This document shows positions 35,819 to 47,400 of a DNA stretch of 64,000 bases, in pieces. Position 1 is the first letter of the stretch. Each line of letters opens with the position of its first letter. The position numbers and the translations under genes are program-made. The notes under the pieces were generated by a model. It was not told where the DNA came from and searched no databases. It saw nothing but the letters and a program-made list of their open reading frames with translations. Source of the stretch: Astrocystis sublimbata (Eukaryota; Ascomycota; Sordariomycetes; Xylariales; Xylariaceae); NCBI GenBank assembly GCA_022453515.1, contig JAJNNY010000005.1, positions 744,001 to 808,000 on the forward strand. Reading direction: 5' to 3'.

Positions 35819-37458
35819 TAGGGGCCGTCGCGCCAAGGAATGGAGGTACTTGGGAGAGCAGTACAGCCCAATACTATCAGGGTTTTGTGATCTGGAACAG
35901 GTATAGGACGAGGCAATAGGTCGTTGCACTCTACTCGTACAAGCTGCCATGGTATCAGAAGAGTTAGTCTGCCTTGTGTTCAAGAGGCCTTCTTGATGAT
36001 GCTATTTGTACAAATCATACTATGACATCGATTCGGGCCTTTTCTATCTTTTTGCTTCGCACTTCTAATATGCCTCTGTTCCTTGATTAGGTACGTAAGT
36101 AATTGCACATGAATACATTTACCCGAGAAGAACTGCGATAGACGGCAAGAAGCCATCTCTGCAAGCTATATCACGGTTGTAATCCAATACAACTTCCTCT
36201 ACAATCCCATTAATTCTTTTTCACATGCAAGATGCGATTTTGCGAAAACAGTATAGGTATGGCGAGGATGAAGCGTGGATGTCAGCTGGGCAGTAGCGAG
36301 TTCACGAATGGTGAGATGCCTGCCGCTCAAGGGGCATGGAGTTAGGCCCGAGCCGCCCAATAGTTTCGACTCCACAAGCTAATAATAGCATCTTCGCCTT
36401 GGTAAGTACCTAGGTAACATTACCAGCCTCCTCCCCATGCGTGATAAAAAGCATCGTCGGTAGTAGGGCATTGCCAAAGCTTCTTCATGATACCCGACCG
36501 AGGTTAGTTGCAATGGCCATGCTTGTCTACTACCAACCCTCCCTTAGATGAGCTGGGAGAAGAAGCCACTACAGGAGGAAGTACCTATATAGGACAGCCT
36601 AGTTCTTGCACCTAATATATCCGGGCTATTTGCACACTCTAGGCTGTATAAGTATGTATTTAGATCTCTATCTTCATAGGCATGGTGCGCCTAGTACCTA
36701 AATGAACCCAGAGATGATAGATGAACTAAGATGGACCGCCCCAAGCTACCCAGCTTAGCTCTTTGGTAGGTCTTACTTCATGTTATGGGGACAGCTCGAC
36801 ATCCCCATGTCGATGATCCCATCCCCCTACAAATTGCAACATTAATTACCATCACGTAACTATGTCTAAGTCTGCACATAGCAGGAATGCAGTATTGCAA
36901 CTATGCTGCTGGATCATGGTCCTATGATATTCGACGATTCCAGAGTTACGTCGCAAAAACAAGATAATGAACGAGACGTTTTGCATGTGGGACTGCCTAT
37001 CCCTTGAAAGCACAAGATCCCTGCCAGCTACACCCAACATCATCGTCCTACTATGATGATTGCACGATCTGTCACTATCATAGCAGAACAGCTGACTTAA
37101 ACCAAAGTCGCCAACAGTTAAAACCAGCAGGGAGCACACAGGATCGGCACGTTGTAAGCTTTGCTACACTATCCCTAAAATGCTAACGATTCTTAGTTGG
37201 TTGAAATACGTGTGAGAGTCCGGGGTCCAATATCATATAGCCTACTCCCTTGGTGCTGACTCGTAAGGCATCCACACACTGGGTACGCTACATATCAAAC
37301 TGAGCGGTGAGTAGTGTGACGATGCAGCTCCACGATAACATAAATAGTATGCAAGCCCTCGAAGATGACCACGTCATTCGACATCCTCCTACGTGCATAC
37401 GACTCCAGCCTGTCATCAATACAGATCTCGATCAAACTCACTTGACAATCACAACAAC
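35819..37458. other. Intergenic, about 1.6 kb
   Basis: No supported gene. The sequence is A/T-leaning with scattered TAGGTA words near 36410 and 36580. The sulfotransferase promoter lies at the right end. Confidence 0.5.
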
Positions 37459-38851
37459 ATGTCATCTAACGCACCCAAAGATATTGGCAGCACAGACGGC
37501 TCAGCACCTGTCAAAACACGCGAGTTACTTAACCATCACATGGACTCAACTGTTTGGAACAACTGTTAGTTATTTTGGCAGACCAAAAGCATTCCCTCTT
37601 GTCTTGCCATACTAGAAAATTATTCATATGCCAACTCGAATCGGCTATGTTTCAGCATTGCTTCTAATACGTCGGGGGGAGCTGATATGAACATTTCTGA
37701 CTTATTACTGCGCCAGTCAATTTCCGATCGGACGATATTATAATCTCAACATACGGCAAGGCAGGAACAACAGTGAGTAGACTTGTTATGCCTCAGTGCT
37801 ATTTGCTACAGCATTGTTTGCATTCGTCTCGAGCCTTGGACGTCTCAGCTGAGTTCTGAGCTCCACCGACCTCATCGGAGCCGCATGCAACTTGCACGAG
37901 TCGACTGACATTGATTTCTTCTAGTGGATGCAGCAAATCACATCGCAACTGATTCACGCAGGGGACGGGACAGTTGCTCCGAACGCACTATCACCTTGGG
38001 TCGATTTGCGAATCATCCCTCGTGATGCACTGTACGAACAGCTGGAGGCACAAACTAACCGCCGCTTCCTGAAGACGCATCTTCCGATTGATGCTTTGCT
38101 ATGGAAGCCGACTGTGAAGTACATATTCTGTGCCCGCGACGGCCGGGACACTATGTGGAGTCTGCACAATCACCTCTTCTCTGCAACAGACACATTCTAT
38201 CAAATGATAAATGACACCCCGGGCTACGAGGGCCCCCCTATCGCTCGGCCAAGCGAGGATCCGAGAGAGTTGTTCGTGCAGCTTCTTGACGACGATGCAC
38301 CGCAGACGATGGGATATACATTCTGGAATCACGTCCGCGGTTGGTTCGAGGCACGAAACCAGCCTAATCTTCTACTGGTCCACTTCAACGATTTGAAGGC
38401 TGATCTGGATGGGGAAATGCGAAGAATCGCGAAGTTCCTCGAGATTCCGGAAATGTCAGCTGAAAACTGGAAGGCTGCGGTTGAGCACTGCACATTCGAC
38501 TGGATGAAGGCCCATGCCGAGCTATCAGCACCCCAACAGTCAGATATTGCGTGGAAAGAGGGCGCACAGAGATTCAGTTCGTACTACGCTTTCTTTTTAT
38601 ACCTTTCCGTTTCCCCCCCTGTGGCTATGGAGCGAACCTTGATGTTAGAATTTGTGTCTGCAAGCTTCAGAACTTGTTCCAACGACTCTAGATACTAACT
38701 ATTACCTACAACAGTCCACAAAGGGACTAATAACAGGTGGAAAGATGTGCTTACAGAGGATGACAACAAACGCTACTTGGAAAAGGCCAAGCAAGAACTT
38801 GGAGAAGAAGGTGCTCTTTGGCTTGAGAAGGGTCGTCTACAAAGTACTTAA
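37459..38851 (+). CDS. PAPS-dependent sulfotransferase
   Basis: A cytosolic-type sulfotransferase (PF00685) that moves a sulfuryl group from PAPS to a hydroxyl or amine. Exons 37459-37564, 37717-37772, 37925-38576 and 38715-38851 give 316 residues, a normal length. The 5'-phosphosulfate loop is STYGKAGTTWMQQI (family pattern YPKSGTTW). The 3'-phosphate site is FCARDGRDTMWSLHNH. The C-terminal PAPS-binding motif is IHKGTNNRWKD, brought together only after the last splice. THLP in RRFLKTHLPID holds the conserved catalytic-region His. The introns (152, 152 and 138 bp) are longer than those of the PKS. Such enzymes are uncommon in fungal polyketide clusters; sulfation of the product or of a hydroxyl before elimination are both possible. 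Confidence 0.92.
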
Positions 38852-39800
38852 CTGTACATTGACTACTTATGTAAACTCTATTGCAATGAGAAACACCTAG
38901 ATACGCTATTGCCGGGAGAGGCGAGTCGCCGCTGGCAGATCGCTCGGCAACAGTGACAACTTCAACCATCCACTCTCACCAGTATCTGAGTTCAGCTTAT
39001 ATACAGTAGACTCGAGCACATGTAGATGATAGGCAAGTAGTCGTGCCTGCTTCTTTTTTGTCGACAGAGAAGGACGTCGGAATAGAGCAAGATATTAAGC
39101 CTTTTATCGCGAATTCCGCCCCCGTAAAATTTTACTGCAACGTCGCTTCAAGTATAACAAGTTACTTCCAGCCAACTTGAAGTGTGAACGGCAATGATGA
39201 AAAGTCGGCATATTTTTCGCGACGGCTAATTACTAGCTGGTGCTTGTCAACTACGATCTCCTGCAAGCAGCGGCTGAATCAATCGCTAGATAATAGACGC
39301 AATGATGTTGTTCTACGCTAGCTCTCTCTATTTTGGTGGTTAAACACTTTGCTTTTGGCATGGCGAATCGCATCTCACAATAGGTTAGTGCCTCATTGAC
39401 TGGTAGAGTCAAGACTATTCTTTCCTTGCCCCGATTTCGCACGCCTCTTCGGTCGGGCCCAGTCACAGTCACCACTAGTGCATCTTGAAATCCTATCCGT
39501 CTATCTGGGAGCTCAGAGGCGGGTGCGGTGGGGCTTCTCCCAGAGTCTAGATGCAAGGGTCCAGAATTTTTGAATACTTGTGCATTTTCGATTGCATAGG
39601 GTATTAGGATATTGTATGAGCCTGTACTTGTTTCCCGTCTTGGTATGTTTTCATTGCCTTACAAATTTTACGCCATTCTTACATACAATTTGTTTGTAAT
39701 AAGGGTGACGACGCATTGTGGTCATCTCACAGACGAAGAGCAAGCTTCCCCGCCATAACTACTTCGTATTGCCCACCTGGGCAGTGTCAACACCAACAAA
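38852..39800. other. Intergenic
   Basis: A minus-strand open frame at 39251-39556 (about 100 codons) has no recognisable features and I do not support it. Otherwise only the promoter of the next gene is expected here. Confidence 0.45.
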
Positions 39801-41347
39801 ATGCACGAAGAGAACAGGAGCTCTTCGCATAGAGTCGCACCGGACAACAATGTTGCCGAGGCCCAATCCAGATCTTCGGAAATATCACCATGGCTTGCGA
39901 AGCTCTCGAGTTGGGGCGTTGAGCTGCGGGGGATTACTCCCGTACCAATTGAAGAGAGGATAGACAAGCGTTTCATCAACGTCTTCTTCGTCTGGTTCAC
40001 CATGAGCACCAATTTATTGCCGTATGTGTTGCCCCCTCACTGGCGCACCTTTGTCTCGTCGCCAGTATGAACTGACAGCTCATTAGTATCATCACGGGTA
40101 TGCTAGGGACGTTTGTCTTCGGCCTTGGGTTGAGGGACTGTTCGCTCATCATCCTCTTCTTTTGTCTTCTGTGCACAATCCCTCCGGCCTACTTTTGCAC
40201 ATTCGGTGCGAGGACCGGGCTAAGACAGATGCTTCATGCGAGATACACGTTCGGCTACTATGTGACCCCCTTTATCGCATTGTTGAATCTGGCCACGATA
40301 TCTGGCTTTGGCATCATCAGCTGCGTGCTCGGCGGTTCAACCTTGGCGGCCGTTTCGAGTGGCCATTTCGATAGCACTGTGGGCATTGTCATTATTGGAC
40401 TCATAGGAATGTTTGTGTCCTTTGGGGGCTATCGCTTCCTCCATCAATTTGAGCGCTACTCGTGGATCTTTTCACTGCTCGCTATCATCATCACAACCGG
40501 GGTTGGTGGCAGCAAGCTCGTGAACCAGACCGAGATCCCACCCCCTGCGCCCGCTACTATTGTGAGCTTCGGGGGTGTTATTGCCGGATTCTTGATCCCA
40601 TGGGCCGCCATGGCATCTGATTTCTCCGTCTACTGCTCACCCTCGGTCTCGACCTGGCGCATCTTTGCTTATACTTACGCCGGGCTCTTCGTCCCGACCG
40701 TGACTCTGATGGTGCTCGGTGCTGCTATCGGAGGGGCCGCCTCTAGCAACGCAGCTTGGGCCGAGGGCTACGCGAAATACAACGTTGGCGGTGTTCTCGA
40801 GGCGATGCTTCAGCCTGCCGGCGGATTTGGCAAGTTTGTCGCCGTGCTGCTCTCCCTATCGGTGATCGGCAACTTGTCCGCGTCGATTTATTCCATCACC
40901 TTGAACTTCCAGCTCATCGTGCCGTTCTTCACCCACGTCCCGCGCTTTATCTTCTCCGTGGTTTACGCCGCTGTGGCCATCCCCGTTGCAGTATACGCTG
41001 CCAGGTCGTTCTTCGAAAGCCTCGAGAACTTCATATACCTCATCGCTTATTGGTCAGCGGCATATGTTGCTGTCGTAGCTGTCGAACATTTCGTTTTCCG
41101 CAAGGCCGACCCTGCTTCATATGTTGTCAAGGACTGGAATAATCCAGGTCAGCTACCTACGGGTATTTCTGCCATTCTCGCTGCGGGCTTGTCATTTGGC
41201 CTGGTAGTACCGTGTGCCTCCCAAGTGTGGTATACAGGCCAGTTGGCGGCGACTACCGGTGACATTGGATTTGAGGTTGCCCTCGTTTTGTCTTCGATAC
41301 TCTATGTGCCGATTCGCTGGCTCGAGTTAAAGTGGCGACCAATTTAG
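39801..41347 (+). CDS. NCS1-family purine/cytosine-type permease
   Basis: A plasma-membrane nucleobase:cation symporter of the fungal Fcy2-like branch. Exons 39801-40021 and 40087-41347 give 493 residues with a 65-bp intron. The N-terminal soluble part ends in GITPVPIEERIDKRFINVFF, then TMSTNLLPIITGMLGT, the conserved first helices. IPWAAMASDFSVYCSP is the characteristic motif of this subfamily around helix 5-6. About twelve membrane segments are visible and the C-terminus LELKWRPI is typical of a complete protein. It follows the sulfotransferase on the same strand. A role in the cluster is unclear: it might move a nucleobase-like compound, or be a metabolic neighbour. Confidence 0.92.
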
Positions 41348-42036
41348 ACAGCAAGCTTCTCATGGCATACAGACAGACAGTACCTACCTATTAGAAAGTG
41401 CCTTGCCCTACATACGTCTACCTACCAAGTAAGTACTTACATATAGGTAGGTACTTTAAATGTATAGTTACGTTTGAGCAGCTGCGAGGCCGAATTGAAA
41501 TGAATTGAAGATCAAAGAGCCCAAGGCACATGACGCGTGCTGTCCAATTTCTGCATTTAGACACCTGGGCAGCCTGTGATCGAAGCTAGATGCGAAACCA
41601 TACCCGTCATCTATCGTCTTCGAGTCCATCTGCTCCAATACATACCTTCGCTTGGCGTGTGCGCGGGTTTGAATCATGCCGATATAATCATTTCGATACC
41701 ACAGAATGCCTTGAAAAGTACGCATCCCTATCGCGCACATTCCTATTTGGGATGTGGTGGTGTGTCGGAAGCGACGCTCATGAGTGAGGTGAAAAGGCAG
41801 AATATGGCCCCCATGCCCAGAGGCATCATCTGAGTGCGATAGGTTGCGGTCACAGGCACGACAGGGTGCGCAAGATGGGGGGCGGGGGGCACGCCCAGCG
41901 AGCTCCAGCGCCCTATATACACGGCAATACCTCCTACCTCAGGTAGGTAGCCCTGCCACTAATACAAGCCCTACCCGAGCTACCTACGCGCCATCTAAGT
42001 ACCCTATCTGCCCTCGCTGCCTTACCAGCCTGTAGG
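41348..42036. other. Intergenic
   Basis: No gene seen. A TAGGTA-rich palindromic stretch occurs at 41417-41455 and another TACCTAC run near 41930-41950. Confidence 0.5.
41429..41440. repeat. 12-bp perfect palindrome GTAAGTACTTAC
   Basis: A self-complementary sequence inside a longer TACCTA/TAGGTA-rich stretch, just after the permease gene. Confidence 0.85.
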
Positions 42037-43160
42037 ATGGCGATCATTACGTCAACTTTGTTCTGGGCAATCTTCACACTTATCACGGTTTCACTGAGTA
42101 TGTCCTCACCAACACCATATCAGACATCACAGCTTTTTCAGTTCACTTATCCGACCGGGATACGCAATTTGATCTCTCTTCCCAGTTAGTATTCTGATGT
42201 CTCTTATTCCTTGATTTGGCAATACTTCTGCCCTAAGATCCCACATGTTCCTGCATGCTTCCGAGGCGTCTCCCATCCTCAAAGATAGTAATATCTCTCT
42301 AAAACATATTTTCCTCAACAGATGGCTGCCTCCTCTTGAGTACCTCGGTGAATACCGATGTCTGGTACATTGACCCCGAGGCTCTGTATCCGGCAGCCCA
42401 AAATGTAGCTACTCTCCCAGGCAACAACGCTCTGAATAGCTTCGCTGCCCTCGGAGATGGGCTTTACGCCGTTACTAGCGGTGCCTCTCCACCATCAAGC
42501 CCCGACCCGATGCAAATGCATGTCATAAAAGTCCAGACAGAAGGCAATGTTCGTGTCACGTTAGTTGATACGCTGGCAGTGCCAGACACGAGGAGTATGG
42601 AGGGAAGTGCCGCACTGCCTAGGCATCCACGGACAGTTCTCATCGCCGATGCGATTCAGGGTCGGATTCTACGCGTCAACACTGAGACACATAATGTTGG
42701 CGTCGCATTTGAACATGCGGCACTAAACCCGAATCATGAAGGAAGTGCTGCCGCCCAGGGCGTCAAGGGACTCAAGATCGTGGACAACTACCTCTACTTC
42801 ACTAATTCGGCACAGAGGACCTTCGGCCGATTTCCTATTAACGAGAACGGGGATAACACTGGTGATGCTGAGATCTTGGCTCGCTTGGAAGATACACCTG
42901 AGAGTGTCTCGTATGGCGACTTCAGCTTCGACGGCGCAGGGGTCGCTTTCGTTGCAGTGCACCCGTCATCAGTGCGAAAAATCACACCGAAAGGTGCGCA
43001 GTCGTTTTTCGCCGGAGGGGACGAGTCGACGTTCCTAGAACCAACATCAGTCGTTGTGTCAAACGATAACAAGTCCATTTATGTTTCTACGGCTGGAAAG
43101 GATACTGGCTTCCCCGTCACTGGGGGTCAGGTTCTTAAGGTGCAGGCCGCGAAGGCATAG
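42037..43160 (+). CDS. Secreted SMP-30/gluconolactonase-like beta-propeller protein
   Basis: Exons 42037-42184 and 42322-43160 (intron 137 bp) give 328 residues. The first about 21 residues, MAIITSTLFWAIFTLITVSL, form a signal peptide or signal anchor. The rest has the repeating pattern of a six-bladed beta-propeller: LFQFTYPTGIRNL, then PNGCLLLSTSVNTDVWYIDP, SFAALGDGLYAV, VLIADAIQGRILRVN, VKGLKIVDNYLYFTNS and PTSVVVSNDNKSIYVST. This is the SMP-30/strictosidine-synthase-like class seen beside many fungal secondary-metabolite genes, where the substrate is usually unknown. In SMP-30 enzymes the propeller binds a divalent metal and hydrolyses lactones; I cannot assign metal ligands here with certainty. 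It may mark the right edge of the cluster. Confidence 0.82.
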
Positions 43161-43598
43161 AAGAACCTATATATCATGTTTCTACCATGATTATGTAGAA
43201 CCTATTTAAAAGAAACCCATAGCTCTATATTGGTTATCATGAGATTAAACAGAATGCTGGTCAGAGATTTGGATCAACATCTCACATATTATTCACATTT
43301 ATATGCCCGCAACCCCAACAGATACGCAGGATTTCCACCTTTATGGTATGTGTCGGGCTCTCTAGTGTCGCCCAGATCATAGCACAAGGAATCCCTTTCA
43401 CGACTGAACTAAGCGCATCTAAACAAAGGGATAGTTTTCAACAATACCGTTCCAAGTCGAACAATAGGATGCGTGTCATATTAAAAAAGAACACAAATCA
43501 GCCGGGGCTGTGGCCAAGATGATTAGAATTCAAATCTCGAATCCCCATCAGTAAAACTTGAACACCATCGTAACTAAAAGCAAGAATAGGAGAAGATA
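43161..43598. other. Intergenic
   Basis: No gene seen. A tRNA-like look at 43504-43548 was examined and rejected. Confidence 0.5.
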
Positions 43599-44414
43599 AT
43601 GGCTCAACCTGACAAACATCATGGTTTGAGCGTCGAGGAAGCGGTAGTCACCTCGGGGGAAGCAAAGGATAGCAAGAAGCTCACTAACATCAAAGTACCA
43701 AAGACGCAACCTGGAATACAGGCATACGCGCCAGAGAATTCGGAATCACCCGTGATCAAACAAGATGAAGAGAATGTAGAAGTCAAGCCACCAGAGCCGA
43801 AGGCTAATTGCAGCAAAGCATTACCATTCAATCCAAAAAAGGTGAAACTAGCAGCAGCCACGAAGAAGAGTTCATCGAAAACAACAGCGGGGGTAAGGAA
43901 GAAACAGCATAGCAAACTGACAAAACGCAGCAAAAAGGACGACATGCCTTCGTTAGATGATGCGCTTTCGCAGACGCGCAAATGGCTTGTCGCCCCAACC
44001 TCGTACATCATAAAAAACCCCGACACTGGTTGCTTTGGGGTCTCCGCCCGCCCCACGGGCTGTGAACGCCCGGAGATCACTATCACACATACTGAGGAGT
44101 GCGGGTGCATGGATGTACGACTCCTTCATATCGTGAAGCACGCCAGTGCTTTGATAAGAGCACACAAATTGGCTCGGCGGTGTCGCGATTCTTTTGTGAT
44201 TGTGACCAAGATCCGGATCAAGCTTCCTCGCCCGTACCCGCGAGGGACGCGGTTCTCTATCCCGCGGGTCGAAAGCATTCGGCGCCCCCGAAAAGAGATA
44301 AACGCCGAGAAGGAGATCATTAACGTTGTCGACCAGTATAGACAACAAAATTTGGTGGAGAAGTGGATGACTCTTGAGTCGTATAGGAAACGACGTATTT
44401 GGAAGGATTGGTAA
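43599..44414 (+). CDS. Lysine-rich protein of unknown function
   Basis: An intronless 271-residue open frame. Residues 1-115 are hydrophilic and probably disordered, with a lysine/serine-rich stretch (KKSSSKTTAGVRKKQHSK) that could act as a nuclear or nucleic-acid-binding tail. Residues about 120-271 look more folded, with ARPTGCERPEITITHTEECG followed by an Arg/Lys-rich region and a Trp-containing C-terminus ending RKRRIWKDW. There is no signal peptide or membrane segment. No family is recognised. The upstream sequence has a plausible A-rich leader. It could be a lineage-specific gene. Confidence 0.5.
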   Translation: MAQPDKHHGLSVEEAVVTSGEAKDSKKLTNIKVPKTQPGIQAYAPENSESPVIKQDEENVEVKPPEPKANCSKALPFNPKKVKLAAATKKSSSKTTAGVRKKQHSKLTKRSKKDDMPSLDDALSQTRKWLVAPTSYIIKNPDTGCFGVSARPTGCERPEITITHTEECGCMDVRLLHIVKHASALIRAHKLARRCRDSFVIVTKIRIKLPRPYPRGTRFSIPRVESIRRPRKEINAEKEIINVVDQYRQQNLVEKWMTLESYRKRRIWKDW

Positions 44415-47400
44415 ATGCGAGGGCAGGAGCATAACTTACTTTCTGTTAATTCACCGCTACGGTACATACCTCAATGTCTGTAGAGGCAATAGAGCTGTAT
44501 CTTTTGTGTAGCAAATACCAAACATGATGGATGTACCTTGTTGTTCCACGCACAGATCTGATCGCGTGCCTGCCGATTGACCGTGCCCTCCACTCCATCG
44601 GCAGTTGACGTTTTCTCACAGAAGAAAAGGAAAAAAATAAAGAAAATTTTCGTCGTGGTACATATCCTTGTACTCGTGTCTTCTGTTCTAGACTATGCCT
44701 AGAAGAAACGTGTGCCGATGAAGAAGGGTTAACCTTGCAACTTGAAGGCCCAGCCATGCCAGTTCTATGAGTGATTACAGACGTGGCCGGAACTTCCATC
44801 GGAAATTGGATAAAATCTTTTTCACGAACAAAATTCCATGTTGTTGCAAAGCAATGCTTACACTTCTTGAGGAACTTTTCTCGCTAGAATTACAAGCATA
44901 ACTTGCATGTGATTGTCGGCAGTGAGCTGGCATCCGGTAGTCACCGGCAGCCCACAAATGACTTGGCAACCGGTCACCCAGTATGACTTGTTTAAGATGA
45001 CTTTGTAAGCGTATCCCATGCATTATCGTTTGCCGGATGGCATAATAATTATAAGACAGGAATGACAGCCGTCCATGTACTTTGAGCAAAAGATTAGTAT
45101 CCGTACAAGACTCGCAAGTCCTGTGGGCCTACGCTTTTCAAACACTGAGATACGCGGTCCAGACCGACTAAATTGAAGCGAAGCTGTCTGACCGTTTCAG
45201 GGTTCTTGTGGACCTGTTCATGCAAGTATGGCAGCCAGCGGCGACCTGTCAGAAAATTACCATCGCTACATCTGCATTGTCTGCAAGGTATACCCAGTAT
45301 GGGTGCTTGTGGTAAGCAACGTCGGTGGGGAAGGTATTGAGCATACTGGCATTCCGTAACAAGCATACCCCAGATACTGATCTTTCGGAGACATGTGTCA
45401 GAGCAGGCAAACAAAACAACGAATGTCGAGAAGGTTGCTGTGGCTTTTTAATGGTATACCCACAGTTATGTGAGCCTCAGGGTCCTGACAAGGGCTGGGT
45501 AAGAAGTAGGTAGGCGAGGTAGGTCGAGGTAATTAGGTTTTGGCATTTGGGTCTAGAACACTACCCGCCTTATTTGATCCGCACTCGACAAGCAGAGAAT
45601 AAAAATAAACTTCCAGAGCGCATAACCTCCACAGTTGCGATGTCGGGGCTTGCAAGACTTGCGAGGCTTGGATGATTGCGTTTCATAGGTGTCATCGGAC
45701 CACTTACCGTATGGTACCTCGTTAGGACGGAGCAGGCCGTTGTCTCTGATCTCAACATGAACACCGAGGAGTCTAGAACAACGATACTGGGGGTTGGCTG
45801 GGGTCGTCGAAGCCAAAGACCTGCAAGGGATTTATCTCGACTGCAATGCGCGGCAATGCATGCGTTCAATGCTAGCCCGATTCCCGTTGACAGCTGGACG
45901 TGTCTGTGACCCGGACTCTAGCCCCAGTGGTTTACTATTGGTACGCAATGGTGATTGATTGAGTACGTCTACTCATGGGAAAAACTGGGTAAGAGTAGAT
46001 TCGACGTTCCCATCTACCTCTAGTATTTGGTAGGTAGCTAGGTAAGTACTTGTTCGTGTTGGACAACGACACAGACACCAACTAGGTGGTATTCAGTTGT
46101 ATGTTAAACGAACAACAGATTGCCAACATGCAGCTTTCAGGGCTTGCCTGCAACATCCGTGGACGAGCTACTGAAATAACACGCATATCAAATCGCGCTG
46201 CGATAGGTTCAAGCGAAACCTCGCACCATGCAAAGCATGGATGGGCAAACCCTTCGAGAAACATGAAGATTCTTGCGAATACTGATTAATCAAGCCAGAG
46301 CTAATAGTACTCATACAGAAGGCATACTAGCCTCGCTAGCCAAGCAACCCGCGAACCACGTGGACGATTATTCTGGCGTGCCTGGCGAGGGCTGGGTAGT
46401 CGAAAGGAAGCGAATGCATAGAAGGCGAGGAAGGAGTGCATATACCTATTTCTTGGATGATCGTGGTATTGATGACATAACAGTACTAGCTAGTGTAGAC
46501 AATTCCGGGCCAAGCATGATCGTTGCAATCTACGATACAACTTCAACTCTGCAAATACATGATCTTCGATCAGATTACCCAACCCATCATAGTGGAAGAG
46601 ATCTCATCTTGGGAAACGGCAAATTTACCTGATCTATATATTAAAACCTGATCCCAGTCATGGTTCAAAGAATTCGCATCGCCCGCGTGATACTCCTGTA
46701 CCGACCTTGAGATTGGAATTTGGCAGGCCTAGCAGCCGGTGCGCATATTTGGTGCTGAATAATGAATGGTCGATATGGGTGCTCGGTTGCTCGGGTGTTA
46801 ACGCGTTGGTAACTCCGATGCGGCATCCTAGATTTCGCATTTCCAATATCTCGACATCCTGGGTGCCGAGGTGCCTGGGGACAATGAATATGTAGGCCGT
46901 TTGCGAAGTCCGATGGCGCGGACAATAAGCCGAGGCGTTGTTCTCGAACCAACAGGCCCCCGTCTCGCTCATTGTGCTATTACCACCAGCGTGGGAAGGG
47001 GGGCTCGAGGGGCATCTGAGATGGGTGCCGCCTAGGATGCCGCCGACGGAGCGTTTCACCTTAATTTTATGGGCCGGGTCCCCTGCTGATCTGCATTGTT
47101 TTTTGATCGAGAAATTATTTTCGCTCATCGACGATTGTATGATCTCGATCTTCGAGTGGGTCTTCTCGATTGGCGGCGGCGGGGCCTAGGCTCTATCCAG
47201 CCCAAGGCCATCATCTAGCTCCAATTCTAATACATAGTAGGTAGTCCTCGAGATGCGGGCATGCGAACAAGTGTGTTATATCCGTTGGTGTGAGTGGTTG
47301 CATCAAGATTTAGTACCACAACTCCCCATAAGAAAAGACGAGTGGAAGACGGCATTGAGCGATCTCGATCATGAATCAGTTGTGGCAAATCCAGATACCG

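Noticed and set aside
37565..37924. Possible copying between the two 152-bp sulfotransferase introns
   Set aside because: They have the same length but no sequence similarity when compared by eye.
39251..39556. A 101-codon minus-strand frame
   Set aside because: No domain, no promoter or splice signal; similar frames occur by chance in this composition.
43504..43548. tRNA-like sequence ending ATCTCGAATCCCC
   Set aside because: A GGGG...CCCC pairing and a T-loop-like word exist, but no D or anticodon arm can be folded at normal spacing.
46273..47128. Opposing frames of 119 and 156 codons
   Set aside because: They lie on opposite strands in DNA with no conserved motif and no supporting signals.
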